From the NCBI RefSeq assembly GCF_019655435.1, contig NZ_BPFH01000003.1:62001-126000 (forward strand): a stretch of DNA of 64,000 nucleotides. Direction: 5' to 3'. A model generated the notes under the pieces. That model ran no database searches. It was not told the origin of the DNA and worked only from the letters and a program-made list of their open reading frames with translations. Position numbers and translations under genes: made by a program. Of this stretch, positions 1-7,736 are shown piece by piece (positions within the stretch are counted from its first letter, which is position 1; the number at the start of each line of letters is the position of its first letter). Source of the stretch: Jannaschia pagri (GTDB lineage Bacteria; Pseudomonadota; Alphaproteobacteria; Rhodobacterales; Rhodobacteraceae).

Positions 1-716
1 TCACGTTTCGGGGCAATCAGCTCATCTCGGGCGTGGCGATCAACTTTTTGGCGTCGGGCCTCACCGTGGTGATCGGCGAGGCGTGGTTCGGCTTGGGCGG
101 GCGCACCCCGCAGCTCGAGGGCGCCGCCCGCTTCCACGAAATCACCCTGCCCTTCGCCGACGCCATTCGCGGGGTGCCTTTCCTCGGGCCCATCTACGCC
201 GACCTGCTGTCTGGCCATTCGATCCTCGTCTACGTGGCCTTGGCCTGTGTGCCCGCCACCTGGTGGATTCTGTCGCGCACACGCTTTGGCCTGCGCCTGC
301 GGGCCGTGGGCGAAAACCCGGCTGCGGTGGACACAGCCGGCATCAGCGTTGTGGGCCTGCGCTTTGCCGCCGTGATGATCTGCGGCGTCCTCTGCGGGAT
401 CGCGGGCGCCTATCTGGCCACGGCGCTGTCGGCAGGCTTCGTCAAAGAGATGTCGGCAGGCCGGGGCTTCATCGCCTTGGCCGCGCTGATCTTCGCCAAA
501 TGGCGCCCCTGGCAGGCTTTGGGCGCAACGTTCCTGTTCGGGTTGCTCGAAGCACTTGGCAATCGGTTTCAGAGCCTGGAGCTTATGGGCATCGCGATCC
601 CGACTCAGTTCATGCAAGCCCTGCCTTACATCCTGACCGTCGTGATCCTGGCCGGTTTCGTTGGCAAAGCCATCCCGCCCCGCGCCGGAGGAGAACCCTA
701 TGTCAAAGAGCGGTGA
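1..716 (+). CDS. ABC transporter permease, nucleoside/simple-sugar type (5' truncated by window)
   Basis: The reading frame is already open at base 3 and ends in TGA at 716, so the N-terminus lies outside the window. The visible ~237 residues are hydrophobic. They include an N-Q-L-I-S-G-V-A-I-N-F segment followed by G-L-T, and a central R-x-G-L-R-L-R-A-V-G-E-N-P loop. Both are typical of inner-membrane permeases of the BPD_transp_2 family that serve BMP-type nucleoside importers. The loop would contact the ABC ATPase. The gene overlaps the next one, a purine-nucleoside phosphorylase, by 17 bp, which supports purine nucleoside as substrate; this is inference from context. The GTG at 33 is internal, not the real start. 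Confidence 0.88.
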   Translation, partial: TFRGNQLISGVAINFLASGLTVVIGEAWFGLGGRTPQLEGAARFHEITLPFADAIRGVPFLGPIYADLLSGHSILVYVALACVPATWWILSRTRFGLRLRAVGENPAAVDTAGISVVGLRFAAVMICGVLCGIAGAYLATALSAGFVKEMSAGRGFIALAALIFAKWRPWQALGATFLFGLLEALGNRFQSLELMGIAIPTQFMQALPYILTVVILAGFVGKAIPPRAGGEPYVKER

Positions 717-1494
717 CCTCGCCCGCCTGATCCAGGACCGCGCGGGGGCCGAGCCTCCGCGTTACGGCCTGATCCTGGGGTCTGGTCTTAGCCATCTGGC
801 GGACCAAGTGGACGGCGTGGCGATCGACTACGCGGATCTTCCGGGCTTCCCCCATGCGGGGGTCAGCGGCCATACGCCGAAGCTCGTCATCGGCCAACTG
901 AGCGGCACGCGCGTTGCCGTCTTCGGTGGACGGTCACACTATTACGAAAGCGGCCGCGCCGATGCCATGCGCCTGCCCCTCGAAGTCTTGACGGACCTGG
1001 GCGCCGAGGCCCTTGTGGCGACCAATGCCGCCGGTAGCCTGCGCGCAGATATGCCGACGGGCTCGCTGATGCTGTTGACCGACCATATCAACTTCTCTGG
1101 CCTGAACCCGCTGATCGGTGAGCCAAGCGACCGCCGCTTCGTGCCCATGGGCGACGCCTATGACCCGGGCCTGCGCGCAAAGCTGCGGGCGTCTGCCGAG
1201 GCGACGTCGGTCGACCTGCACGAAGGTGTCTATGCCTGGTACTCTGGTCCCTCCTTCGAAACCCCTGCCGAGATCCGCGCGATCCGCACCCTCGGCGCCG
1301 ATGCCGTCGGCATGTCCACGGTGCCCGAGGTGATCTTGGCGCGCTTTCTTGGGCTGAAGGCCGCGGCCATTTCGACAATCACGAATATGGCGGCGGGCCT
1401 ATCGGACGAGGCCATCAGCCATGACCATACCAAAGCCATGGCGCCCTTGGGCGCCGCAAAGCTGTCGTCCGTGCTGACCGACTTTCTGGGATAA
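700..1494 (+). CDS. Purine-nucleoside phosphorylase, class I (trimeric PNP family)
   Basis: The 264-aa cytosolic enzyme should split purine nucleosides with phosphate into base and (deoxy)ribose-1-phosphate. Visible family signatures are GSGLSHLAD near the N-terminus (phosphate loop), FGGRSHYYESG, NAAGSL, and a late TVPEVILAR...STITNMAAGL block. Length fits the class I PNP family. I chose the ATG at 700 because GGAGGAG lies 7-13 bases upstream and the longer frame (from 661) runs through the preceding permease gene. The 17-bp overlap with that permease indicates coupled import and phosphorolysis. A second, unrelated hexameric-type PNP (deoD) sits at 13130. Confidence 0.93.
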   Translation: MSKSGDLARLIQDRAGAEPPRYGLILGSGLSHLADQVDGVAIDYADLPGFPHAGVSGHTPKLVIGQLSGTRVAVFGGRSHYYESGRADAMRLPLEVLTDLGAEALVATNAAGSLRADMPTGSLMLLTDHINFSGLNPLIGEPSDRRFVPMGDAYDPGLRAKLRASAEATSVDLHEGVYAWYSGPSFETPAEIRAIRTLGADAVGMSTVPEVILARFLGLKAAAISTITNMAAGLSDEAISHDHTKAMAPLGAAKLSSVLTDFLG

Positions 1495-1713
1495 CCCAAA
1501 GACCGCCCCAAAGCAGACACGGCTAAGGGCAGCGGTGCGCCATCGGCCAGAGCCGTGGAGTGCATGGCGCAGCGCCCTTTAAGTCAGGCCAGTTTGGCCG
1601 TGCCGATAAGTCCACGGCACGCAATCTTTCCGATTGTTCCGCTAAAGTGAACGCGCAGGGTTTGAAATGACCCACTGGTTCCGCCTATTGCAGGGTAACC
1701 CCAGAGGTGCCCC

Positions 1714-2637
1714 GTGCAAGTCTACCTTCCAATCGCCGAAGTCTCCGTCAACGCCTTCCTCCTTGTGGGCTTGGGCGGCATGGTCGGGATTCTGTCTGGC
1801 ATGTTCGGTGTGGGCGGCGGCTTCTTGATGACGCCGCTCCTGTTCATGATCGGCATCCCCCCGGCGGTCGCCGTTGCCACCGAGGCAAATATCATCGTCG
1901 CCTCCAGCTTTTCTGGCGTTTTGGCCCACCTCCGGCGAAAATCAGTGGACCTGCGCATGGGGATCGTCCTGCTGATTGGCGGCTTGATTGGGGCAGGCCT
2001 TGGCGTGCAGGTCTTTTCCCTCCTGAAGGAGTTGGGCCAAGTCGATCTGCTGGTGAAGCTCTGCTACGTCGTGTTCCTCGGGATCATTGGCGGGCTGATG
2101 TTCTTCGAAAGCCTGAACGCGATCCGAAAGTCCCGGGCAAAGGGACCGGCCCCGAAAACCGTGCGCCGCCAACGGGGCTGGATCCACGCCATGCCCTTCA
2201 AGATGAAGTTTCGCACCAGCGGGCTCTACATCTCAGTCATTCCGCCGATGCTGGTGGGGCTGTTCGTGGGCATCCTGGCGGCGATCATGGGCGTCGGGGG
2301 CGGCTTCATCATGGTCCCCGCGATGATCTATCTGCTGGGGATGCCCACCAAGGTGGTCGTCGGCACCTCGCTGTTCCAGATCATCTTCGTGACGGGTTTC
2401 GCCACGCTACTGCATGCGACAACGAACTACACCGTAGACATGGTCCTGGCGGTTTTGTTGCTGGTTGGGGGCGTCGTGGGCGCGCAGGTTGGGACGCGCA
2501 TCGGGACCCGCCTCAAGGCCGAACAACTGCGCATTCTTCTGGCGATCATGGTTCTCGCCGTTTGCGGCAAACTGGCGTTGGACCTGCTGATCATGCCCTC
2601 CGAGTTGTTCAGCGTCGGCGTGGACGGGGGGCATTGA
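1714..2637 (+). CDS. TauE/SafE family sulfite exporter-like membrane protein
   Basis: The 307-aa polytopic membrane protein has the two-fold repeat of the TauE/SafE (DUF81) family. A G-M-F-G-V-G-G-G-F-L-M-T-P segment near residue 30 is echoed by I-M-G-V-G-G-G-F-I-M-V-P in the second half, separated by a cytoplasmic loop rich in K/R. Family members export sulfite, sulfoacetate or other organic anions; the substrate cannot be told from sequence. The GTG at 1714 is used, with CCAGAGG a few bases upstream. The stop overlaps the next start (TGATG), so the TIGR02186 protein is translationally coupled and probably a functional partner. Confidence 0.9.
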   Translation: MQVYLPIAEVSVNAFLLVGLGGMVGILSGMFGVGGGFLMTPLLFMIGIPPAVAVATEANIIVASSFSGVLAHLRRKSVDLRMGIVLLIGGLIGAGLGVQVFSLLKELGQVDLLVKLCYVVFLGIIGGLMFFESLNAIRKSRAKGPAPKTVRRQRGWIHAMPFKMKFRTSGLYISVIPPMLVGLFVGILAAIMGVGGGFIMVPAMIYLLGMPTKVVVGTSLFQIIFVTGFATLLHATTNYTVDMVLAVLLLVGGVVGAQVGTRIGTRLKAEQLRILLAIMVLAVCGKLALDLLIMPSELFSVGVDGGH

Positions 2638-3404
2638 TGCGGCACCTCCTCTCAGCGCTGGCCTGTTTGATCTGCGTCGCCCTACCGCTGCACGCCGAAG
2701 AGGTGGTCGCGGATCTGTCCCAAGACCGCGTTTCCATCTCGACGTCCTTCGACGGCTCCGAGATCCTTGTGTTCGGCGCGGTCAAACGGGATGCGCCAAT
2801 CCCACAGGGTGCGTCCCCCTTGGCGGTCATCATCACCATCTCCGGCCCAGATGAGGTCGTGACTGTCCGCCGCAAAGATCGCCGGTTCGGCATTTGGGTC
2901 AATGTCGAAGGGGTCGAGGTGGAGCGCGCACCGAGCTTCTACGCCGTCGCCTCCACCGTCCCCCTGGACCGGGCGTTGAGCGAGACCGAAGACCAACGCT
3001 GGAACATCTCCACCGGGCGCAAGCTACGGGCCGTGGGGGCAACCGAGATGGCGGAAAATCCACCGGCCTTCCTGGAGGCCCTGATCCGCGTGCGAGAGGC
3101 CGACGGCATTTACATTCAAGCGGCTGAGACCGTTCAACTCCGGGACTCGACGCTTTTCTCAACAGAGATCGCCCTGCCGGCGGCCTTGACCGAGGGCGAC
3201 TACAACACCCGGATCTTTCTGACGCGAGACGGGCAAGTCGTGGACAGCTACGCGACCTCCATCTTTGTCCAGAAGGTCGGGTTGGAGCGCTTCATCTATG
3301 CGCTCGCCCATGAACAACCGCTGATCTACGGGCTTTTGTCGCTGGCAATCGCGATTGCCGCTGGCTGGATCGCCTCGACCGTGTTCCGGTACTTGCTGCC
3401 CTAA
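2637..3404 (+). CDS. TIGR02186 family (Alph_Pro_TM) membrane-anchored protein
   Basis: The 255-aa protein has an N-terminal signal peptide (cleavage after LHA-EE), a predicted beta-rich periplasmic body, and one C-terminal hydrophobic anchor (about residues 225-247) ending in a short basic tail. The layout and the position directly after a TauE/SafE exporter match TIGR02186, an alphaproteobacterial family of unknown function that co-occurs with such exporters. The ATG overlaps the exporter stop by one base. A periplasmic accessory role for the exporter is inference. A 565-aa frame across both genes is a shadow for its first half and was discarded. Confidence 0.85.
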   Translation: MRHLLSALACLICVALPLHAEEVVADLSQDRVSISTSFDGSEILVFGAVKRDAPIPQGASPLAVIITISGPDEVVTVRRKDRRFGIWVNVEGVEVERAPSFYAVASTVPLDRALSETEDQRWNISTGRKLRAVGATEMAENPPAFLEALIRVREADGIYIQAAETVQLRDSTLFSTEIALPAALTEGDYNTRIFLTRDGQVVDSYATSIFVQKVGLERFIYALAHEQPLIYGLLSLAIAIAAGWIASTVFRYLLP

Positions 3405-3638
3405 GCCCCCGTCCGCGCGCGAAAAATAACGCTCACAGACCCGGCCACCCGACATACCACCAGTCCAGACCTGGCGCGCGCCCCCCATTCGATGTTCCAC
3501 AAATATGCAAAGCGCCCCCGATCGCCCAGGCGCGACCTAGGCAGATCCAGGTAAGACGTCAGGGACCCGGTCCATGCCACCTCCGAGCCAGGTCTCCACG
3601 GTCAACCACCGCCCGCCACTGCGGGCATTGACCCTGCG

Positions 3639-4361
3639 TTACCCGCGACCGACGTAAGGCATCCCGTTGGCCATGATCGTCATGGTCAGAACATTTGCCT
3701 CGGGCGGCAGATCGGCCATATGTTTCACGGCCCGCGCCGCATCGGCCACATCCATCATCGCCACACCCTCGCCGCCCGCATCCCTTTGGGCGGCATCCAG
3801 GGCTTCCAGCATCGGCGTGCGCGCGTTGCCGATGTCGATCTGGCCGCAGGCGATGCCCAGCGCGCGGCCGTCTAGCGCCAATTGACGGGTCAAGCCGGTG
3901 ACCCCGTGTTTGGTAACCGTATAGGTCACCGCGCCCTCGCGCGGGACATGGGCGCTGATGGAGCCGTTGTTGATAATCCGTCCCCCGCCCTGGTGCCGCA
4001 TCTGACCAAAGGCCGCACGGGCCATCAGGAACATCCCCGTCAGATTGACCGAGACGGCATGGGTCCAATCCGCGACCGAGGTCTCATCGATGGGGGCCGC
4101 TGGCACGAAAACACCCGCGTTGTTGAACAGAACATCCAACCGACCGGCCAAGGCCGCGAAGTCGGACACGACGCGGTCGCAGTCCTCGGGCACGGTCACA
4201 TCCCCGGGCAACACATGTGACTGTGGATGGTCCGCCGCCACGTCGGACAGCGCCTCGGGGCGCCGGGCCATCAGGCCCACGGTCCAGCCCGCCTCCAGGA
4301 ACAATTTGGCCGTCGCCGCACCGATACCAGATGAGGCGCCAGTGATCAGGATACTCTTCAT
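3639..4361 (-). CDS. SDR family NAD(P)-dependent oxidoreductase
   Basis: The 240-aa classical short-chain dehydrogenase has the Rossmann motif T-G-A-S-S-G-I-G at residues 7-14, the N-N-A-G motif near 82, and a Y-T-V-T-K active site (YxxxK) near 150 with an upstream serine. Substrate is not identifiable. The start ATG overlaps the stop of the upstream helicase gene by 4 bp (ATGA), so it is the last gene of the same transcript as the helicase and probably luxR-luxI. A perfect 6-bp hairpin (3611-3626) lies 13 bp past the stop but has no U-run. Confidence 0.92.
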   Translation of the reverse strand: MKSILITGASSGIGAATAKLFLEAGWTVGLMARRPEALSDVAADHPQSHVLPGDVTVPEDCDRVVSDFAALAGRLDVLFNNAGVFVPAAPIDETSVADWTHAVSVNLTGMFLMARAAFGQMRHQGGGRIINNGSISAHVPREGAVTYTVTKHGVTGLTRQLALDGRALGIACGQIDIGNARTPMLEALDAAQRDAGGEGVAMMDVADAARAVKHMADLPPEANVLTMTIMANGMPYVGRG

Positions 4362-5884
4362 TCCGAGCTCTCCGCTTCCAGGGTCAGGGGGGCCGCAGGG
4401 GCCTTCAGGTCCGCCGTGCCCAGGTCCGTCTTAGGCATCGCCAGTGCATAGCGACGCACCCAAATCACGCGGTTCACCGCGCGGGTGATGGCCACGTAAG
4501 CCAGGCGCTTCCAGAGCTGTTGCCCGGCCTCGACCCGGCCTGCGCGACTGGCGGCGTAGAGGTCTGGGGCAAAGACCTGCACCTCTCCCCATTGGGAGCC
4601 TTGGGCCTTGTGCGTCGTCACCGCCGCCCCATGCAGAAAGGCCGCGCCCATGCGCGCCGCAAAGGGAAGGAACGGCTCTTCCTCATCCACTTGTTCGATT
4701 TTGACGATGGAACTGACGCTGATTTCCGGTTCCGGCGCGCCGACCACGTGCAGCTTGGAAAACCCCGGCTTGCGCCCTGGCCCCAGATAGACGACTTGCG
4801 CGCCCTTGATCAGCCCGCGTGCCTCCAGGTCGATGCGGCGTTTGCGATGCTTGAGCGGCAGTTCCAGACCGTCGCAGATCAACGGCTCCCCGGGCAGCAG
4901 ATGGGTGTCATCGGCGCCGTGGGCCCGGCGAAAGGCGTGGATGAGACGGATCCGCGTCGCATTCCGCCAGACCAGCACCGGTGAGCGTGCCATCAGATCA
5001 CTGTCCACTCGGCCTGCCACCTGCACTCGATCATCCCGCGCGGCAGCATCCTCCACCATCCGCTCAAAGGTCTCAAAGCTCAGGTCAGGGTCGCCTAAGG
5101 CATGGGCCAGATCGAGGATAGGGCTGTCCGCCTCCTGCCGGTGGACACGGTCCAAATGCAGGTGGTCGTCACCGGAGAACCGGTCGAACACCATACGCCC
5201 CGACTGGTTGACTGGGGCAAGCTGGGCGGGGTCACCGAACAGGACGAGTGTTGGGAAGATCTCCTTGAGGTCGTCGAACTGCTTGTCGTCGAGCATGGAG
5301 GATTCATCGACGAAGCCAATGTCCAACGGGCTCTCGCGCCGCTTCCACCCTGTGATGAAATCGCTGCCCCGCAGGCCCGCCGCCGCCAAGGCGCCAGGGA
5401 CGCTGTCGGTTTCGTCATACACCCGTTTGGCGCGGTCCATGGCCTCTTCGGTCAGGCCCTCGATCACGGGACGCTCTGCATCCCCGGCCAGCCATTCGGC
5501 CAGTTTCTCATATTCCGGGTCGTAGACGGGCGTATAGAGAATCCGGTGGATCGTGGTCGCGGGCACGCCCCGGGTGCGCAAGACGCTGGCCGCTTTGTTG
5601 GTGGGCGCCAAGACGGCCATGGTGCGGCGGTCGCCGCCCTTCCGCTCCCAATCGCCCGACACCACGTCCAGCCCGGCCCCCTTCAGGGATTTCACCAATT
5701 CCGCCAGCAACAGCGTCTTGCCCGATCCCGCCTTGCCGGTCACGGCCAGAACGCGGCTGTCGTCGTCTTCGCGGGGGGCGGCATAGCCTTCGACGAGGTC
5801 AACGCCGCTCTCGCTCAACACCTCGGCGATGCGATCCCAGGCCGTGGCCTGGTCCGGGGACAGAGCGGGAACAGAAGCATCCAT
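4358..5884 (-). CDS. RecD-like / Dda-type superfamily 1 DNA helicase
   Basis: The 508-aa ATPase shows helicase motif I (T-G-K-A-G-S-G-K-T) near residue 50, a DE-box (F-V-D-E-S-S-M-L), motif III (L-F-G-D-P-A-Q-L-A-P-V), and near the C-terminus T-T-H-K-A-Q-G-S-Q-W-G plus A-Y-V-A-I-T-R-A. This is the order in RecD2/Dda 5'-3' SF1B helicases. It has no RecB/RecC partner here, so an independent role in repair or replication restart is likely. The start at 5884 follows a purine-rich AAGGGGG; the longer frame to 6010 would run into luxI. It begins 38 bp after luxI and overlaps the following SDR by 4 bp. Confidence 0.88.
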   Translation of the reverse strand: MDASVPALSPDQATAWDRIAEVLSESGVDLVEGYAAPREDDDSRVLAVTGKAGSGKTLLLAELVKSLKGAGLDVVSGDWERKGGDRRTMAVLAPTNKAASVLRTRGVPATTIHRILYTPVYDPEYEKLAEWLAGDAERPVIEGLTEEAMDRAKRVYDETDSVPGALAAAGLRGSDFITGWKRRESPLDIGFVDESSMLDDKQFDDLKEIFPTLVLFGDPAQLAPVNQSGRMVFDRFSGDDHLHLDRVHRQEADSPILDLAHALGDPDLSFETFERMVEDAAARDDRVQVAGRVDSDLMARSPVLVWRNATRIRLIHAFRRAHGADDTHLLPGEPLICDGLELPLKHRKRRIDLEARGLIKGAQVVYLGPGRKPGFSKLHVVGAPEPEISVSSIVKIEQVDEEEPFLPFAARMGAAFLHGAAVTTHKAQGSQWGEVQVFAPDLYAASRAGRVEAGQQLWKRLAYVAITRAVNRVIWVRRYALAMPKTDLGTADLKAPAAPLTLEAESSE

Positions 5885-5922
5885 GCCCCCTTGTAGCGGC
5901 TGCATCCTGGACCGAAAGGCCC

Positions 5923-6540
5923 TTAGGCACCCACGGCCAGCGGCAGGTGCCCCAGATCGGCTTCGAGCCAAGCGCGGGATTGCTGCGGTGAGATCCCCGC
6001 GCGGTCGCACAGCCCGTCATGGACCGCGTCCGAGAATGTCCAGAGTCCCGCTGAAATCCCCGCATCTGTGCCCAGTATATCAGGCTGCCACCCCAACCGG
6101 CGATAGACACGGACCATGGGTGCATCAAAAACCGCGACCGAATGGCGGAGCCCCATGGCCAGACCCACCTCGGACGCGGCCAACAACAGGCGGCGTGCCA
6201 CCCCGGCATCCGCTGTGGGCGACAGGCAGAACCGCGTGCATTCCCAGATCAACGGTGAGCGGATCGGCCCGCCACCGGTCAGATGCGGAAAGACATCGCC
6301 CAGCATTGTATCGCCGGTGGTCGGCAAAAACCGCAAGGACCCCGCGTGGCGGCCCCTATGGTCCTCGGCGATCACATAGAGCGGGTCCAAGCGGTCATAG
6401 GCATCCGTCTCCCACCCCAGGGCGTCCACATCCACATCCCATCCCATGCGGTCCCGGAACTGCGCTGTGCGGTCGCGGAACATGCCCGCCGCCAAGGCTC
6501 CGTTGCGGTCCAAGTCGGAAGCATAAAGATAGCGGATCAT
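5923..6540 (-). CDS. Acyl-homoserine-lactone synthase (LuxI family)
   Basis: The 205-aa LuxI-type autoinducer synthase makes N-acyl-homoserine lactone from S-adenosylmethionine and acyl-ACP or acyl-CoA. With the ATG at 6540 the hallmark residues fall at canonical positions: R24, F28, W34, R70 and F84. The acidic pair (D46/D49) and the late E100/R103 pair shift by one. This also settles the start over the GTG at 6564. It lies 127 bp downstream of luxR in the same direction. A 19-bp lux-box-like palindrome sits at 6554-6572, just upstream of the ATG. Acyl-chain specificity cannot be read from sequence. Confidence 0.94.
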   Translation of the reverse strand: MIRYLYASDLDRNGALAAGMFRDRTAQFRDRMGWDVDVDALGWETDAYDRLDPLYVIAEDHRGRHAGSLRFLPTTGDTMLGDVFPHLTGGGPIRSPLIWECTRFCLSPTADAGVARRLLLAASEVGLAMGLRHSVAVFDAPMVRVYRRLGWQPDILGTDAGISAGLWTFSDAVHDGLCDRAGISPQQSRAWLEADLGHLPLAVGA

Positions 6541-6553
6541 CGGAGGGCCCTTT

Positions 6554-6572
6554 CCTGTCAGCACGTGACAGG
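6554..6572. promoter_or_regulatory. lux-box-like palindrome in the luxI 5' leader
   Basis: The sequence CCTGTCA-GCACG-TGACAGG is a perfect 7-bp inverted repeat with a 5-nt centre. It preserves the CCTGT...ACAGG half-sites of classical lux boxes, although the half-sites are one base further apart than in V. fischeri. It ends 14 bp before the luxI ATG, unusually close for an activator site. It might instead act as a roadblock operator or an mRNA hairpin. Assignment to LuxR is inference. Confidence 0.55.
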
Positions 6573-6667
6573 GGGCTTCTCCGAGAGCAGATTAACGATG
6601 TGTAACCGGTCGCCGCTTAAGAAAGGCGGCAACCGCGCCGTGCTCCGACCCACGCGCGCACGTGGCG

Positions 6668-7378
6668 TCAGAGGCAGATCAACCCACGGCTCAGCGCATT
6701 TGCCACGGCATGGGTCGTGTTCAGCGCGCCCAGTTTGAACCGGGCGCTTTCGATATAGACGCGCAGGGTGTGCTCACTGATCTTGAGGCGCTCGGCCGCC
6801 TGCGCCCGGCTCTTGCCAGCGGCCAACAGGGTGAGCGCGTCAGTTTCGCGGGGCGACAGGGCCTGGTGCGGCGCATGTCCTTCGCCGTCCAAGGCCAGCG
6901 CCCGCTCATTGACGAAATGGGCCGCCAGCAGCAGGTCATGCATATACCCTCGGGTGAACTTGCCCCAGGTATCATCGCCGGATCGGTGGTTCACCGTGAA
7001 CAGGGCAAACTGCCCCGACGGCCCCCGGATGGGCAGGCTGAAGCCCTGGTTGCCAAGACCGTTGGCGATCCCCTCGCCAAACAGGGCGCGGGCCGGGCGG
7101 GACGACCAATCCAGCCGCTTCCAATCCACGGGCGTGAAGCCGCGGAAACAAGACAGGACCACGGGGTCGATGGTCTGAAAGTTGTTTTCCACATAGGCGT
7201 CGACCCAGGGCTGCGGATAGGTCAGGGCGGCCCATTGGTCGCCCGACGACTTCACCGAGTGGTAGACGAGGTGTTCCACATCGTAGCGGTCCCGCAAGTC
7301 GAACACCGCCGAATCCAATGCCGACAGATCCGTGGCATCACCGAGTCGTTCCAGCAAATCGTCCAGCTTCCGCGCCAT
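6668..7378 (-). CDS. LuxR family quorum-sensing transcriptional regulator
   Basis: The 236-aa protein has an N-terminal autoinducer-binding domain (about residues 10-155) and a C-terminal LuxR-type HTH (about 170-230). Ligand-pocket residues are recognisable: the P-W-V-D-A-Y segment, the T-I-D-P pair, and a later V-D-W. The HTH carries L-S-P-R-E-T-D-A-L...G-K-S...A...L-K-I-S-E-H-T-L-R. It should bind an acyl-homoserine lactone, probably the product of the adjacent synthase, and control promoters including its own cluster. Its start overlaps the end of a 65-aa gene by 41 bp. Confidence 0.93.
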   Translation of the reverse strand: MARKLDDLLERLGDATDLSALDSAVFDLRDRYDVEHLVYHSVKSSGDQWAALTYPQPWVDAYVENNFQTIDPVVLSCFRGFTPVDWKRLDWSSRPARALFGEGIANGLGNQGFSLPIRGPSGQFALFTVNHRSGDDTWGKFTRGYMHDLLLAAHFVNERALALDGEGHAPHQALSPRETDALTLLAAGKSRAQAAERLKISEHTLRVYIESARFKLGALNTTHAVANALSRGLICL

Positions 7379-7535
7379 TCGGCCCTGCCCCTGCGGATGC
7401 GGTGTCCTCCGGCGGGATCTCCGCGATGGCGACGACGATGGCCTCTTCCAGCTGGTCGGCCAGGGTCGGCAAGTCGTTCATGACCGCGAAGCCGCGCAGA
7501 TCGCCCAGCACCTCGATGATCCAATTCTTCGACAT
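7338..7535 (-). CDS. Small conserved-looking protein overlapping luxR start
   Basis: A 65-aa acidic protein begins MSKNWIIEVLGDLR and contains an amphipathic segment L-P-T-L-A-D-Q-L-E-E-A-I-V-V-A-I-A-E, likely helical; the last ~20 residues are low-complexity G/A. It starts upstream of luxR, on the same strand, and its tail overlaps the first 41 bp of luxR in another frame. This suggests translational coupling. I recall similar short proteins beside luxR genes in roseobacters but cannot verify it. Function is unknown; a LuxR-interacting or leader role is speculation. Confidence 0.6.
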   Translation of the reverse strand: MSKNWIIEVLGDLRGFAVMNDLPTLADQLEEAIVVAIAEIPPEDTASAGAGPNGAEAGRFAGTTR

Positions 7536-7679
7536 CCGAGCATCCTTTCGGGAGTGTTAACGAACCATTAAGCAAACCCTACCCCAGGGCAGTTTTCCCC
7601 GAAATTCGCGGATTTTCCCTCCCCCAAAATAGCGAGGAGCAGGCGCGTAACCCTCTGACGTCAATGATGTCGTAGAACG

Positions 7680-7714
7680 AAAAAAGAACGGCCCCGCACG
7701 ATGGCGGGGCCGTT
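7680..7714 (-). terminator. Rho-independent terminator of ccr
   Basis: An 11-bp perfect stem (AACGGCCCCGC / GCGGGGCCGTT) with a 6-nt loop lies about 22 bp past the ccr stop. Read on the minus strand it is followed by a run of T (complement of AAAAAA at 7680-7685). Confidence 0.85.
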
Positions 7715-7736
7715 CAAAGGGGGATTCGCGTGGGGC

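Noticed and set aside
1707-3404. 565-aa fusion frame across the TauE and TIGR02186 genes
   Set aside because: Its first half is out of frame with the TauE gene; only the second half, from the ATG at 2637, is real.
3611-3626. GCCCGC-CACT-GCGGGC hairpin after the SDR gene as terminator
   Set aside because: Stem is perfect but short and there is no T-run on the minus strand; kept only as a remark.
7577-7589. CCCT-ACCCC-AGGG dyad upstream of the luxR cluster as a second lux box
   Set aside because: Only 4-bp arms and no CCTGT/ACAGG match; the site at 6554 is far stronger.
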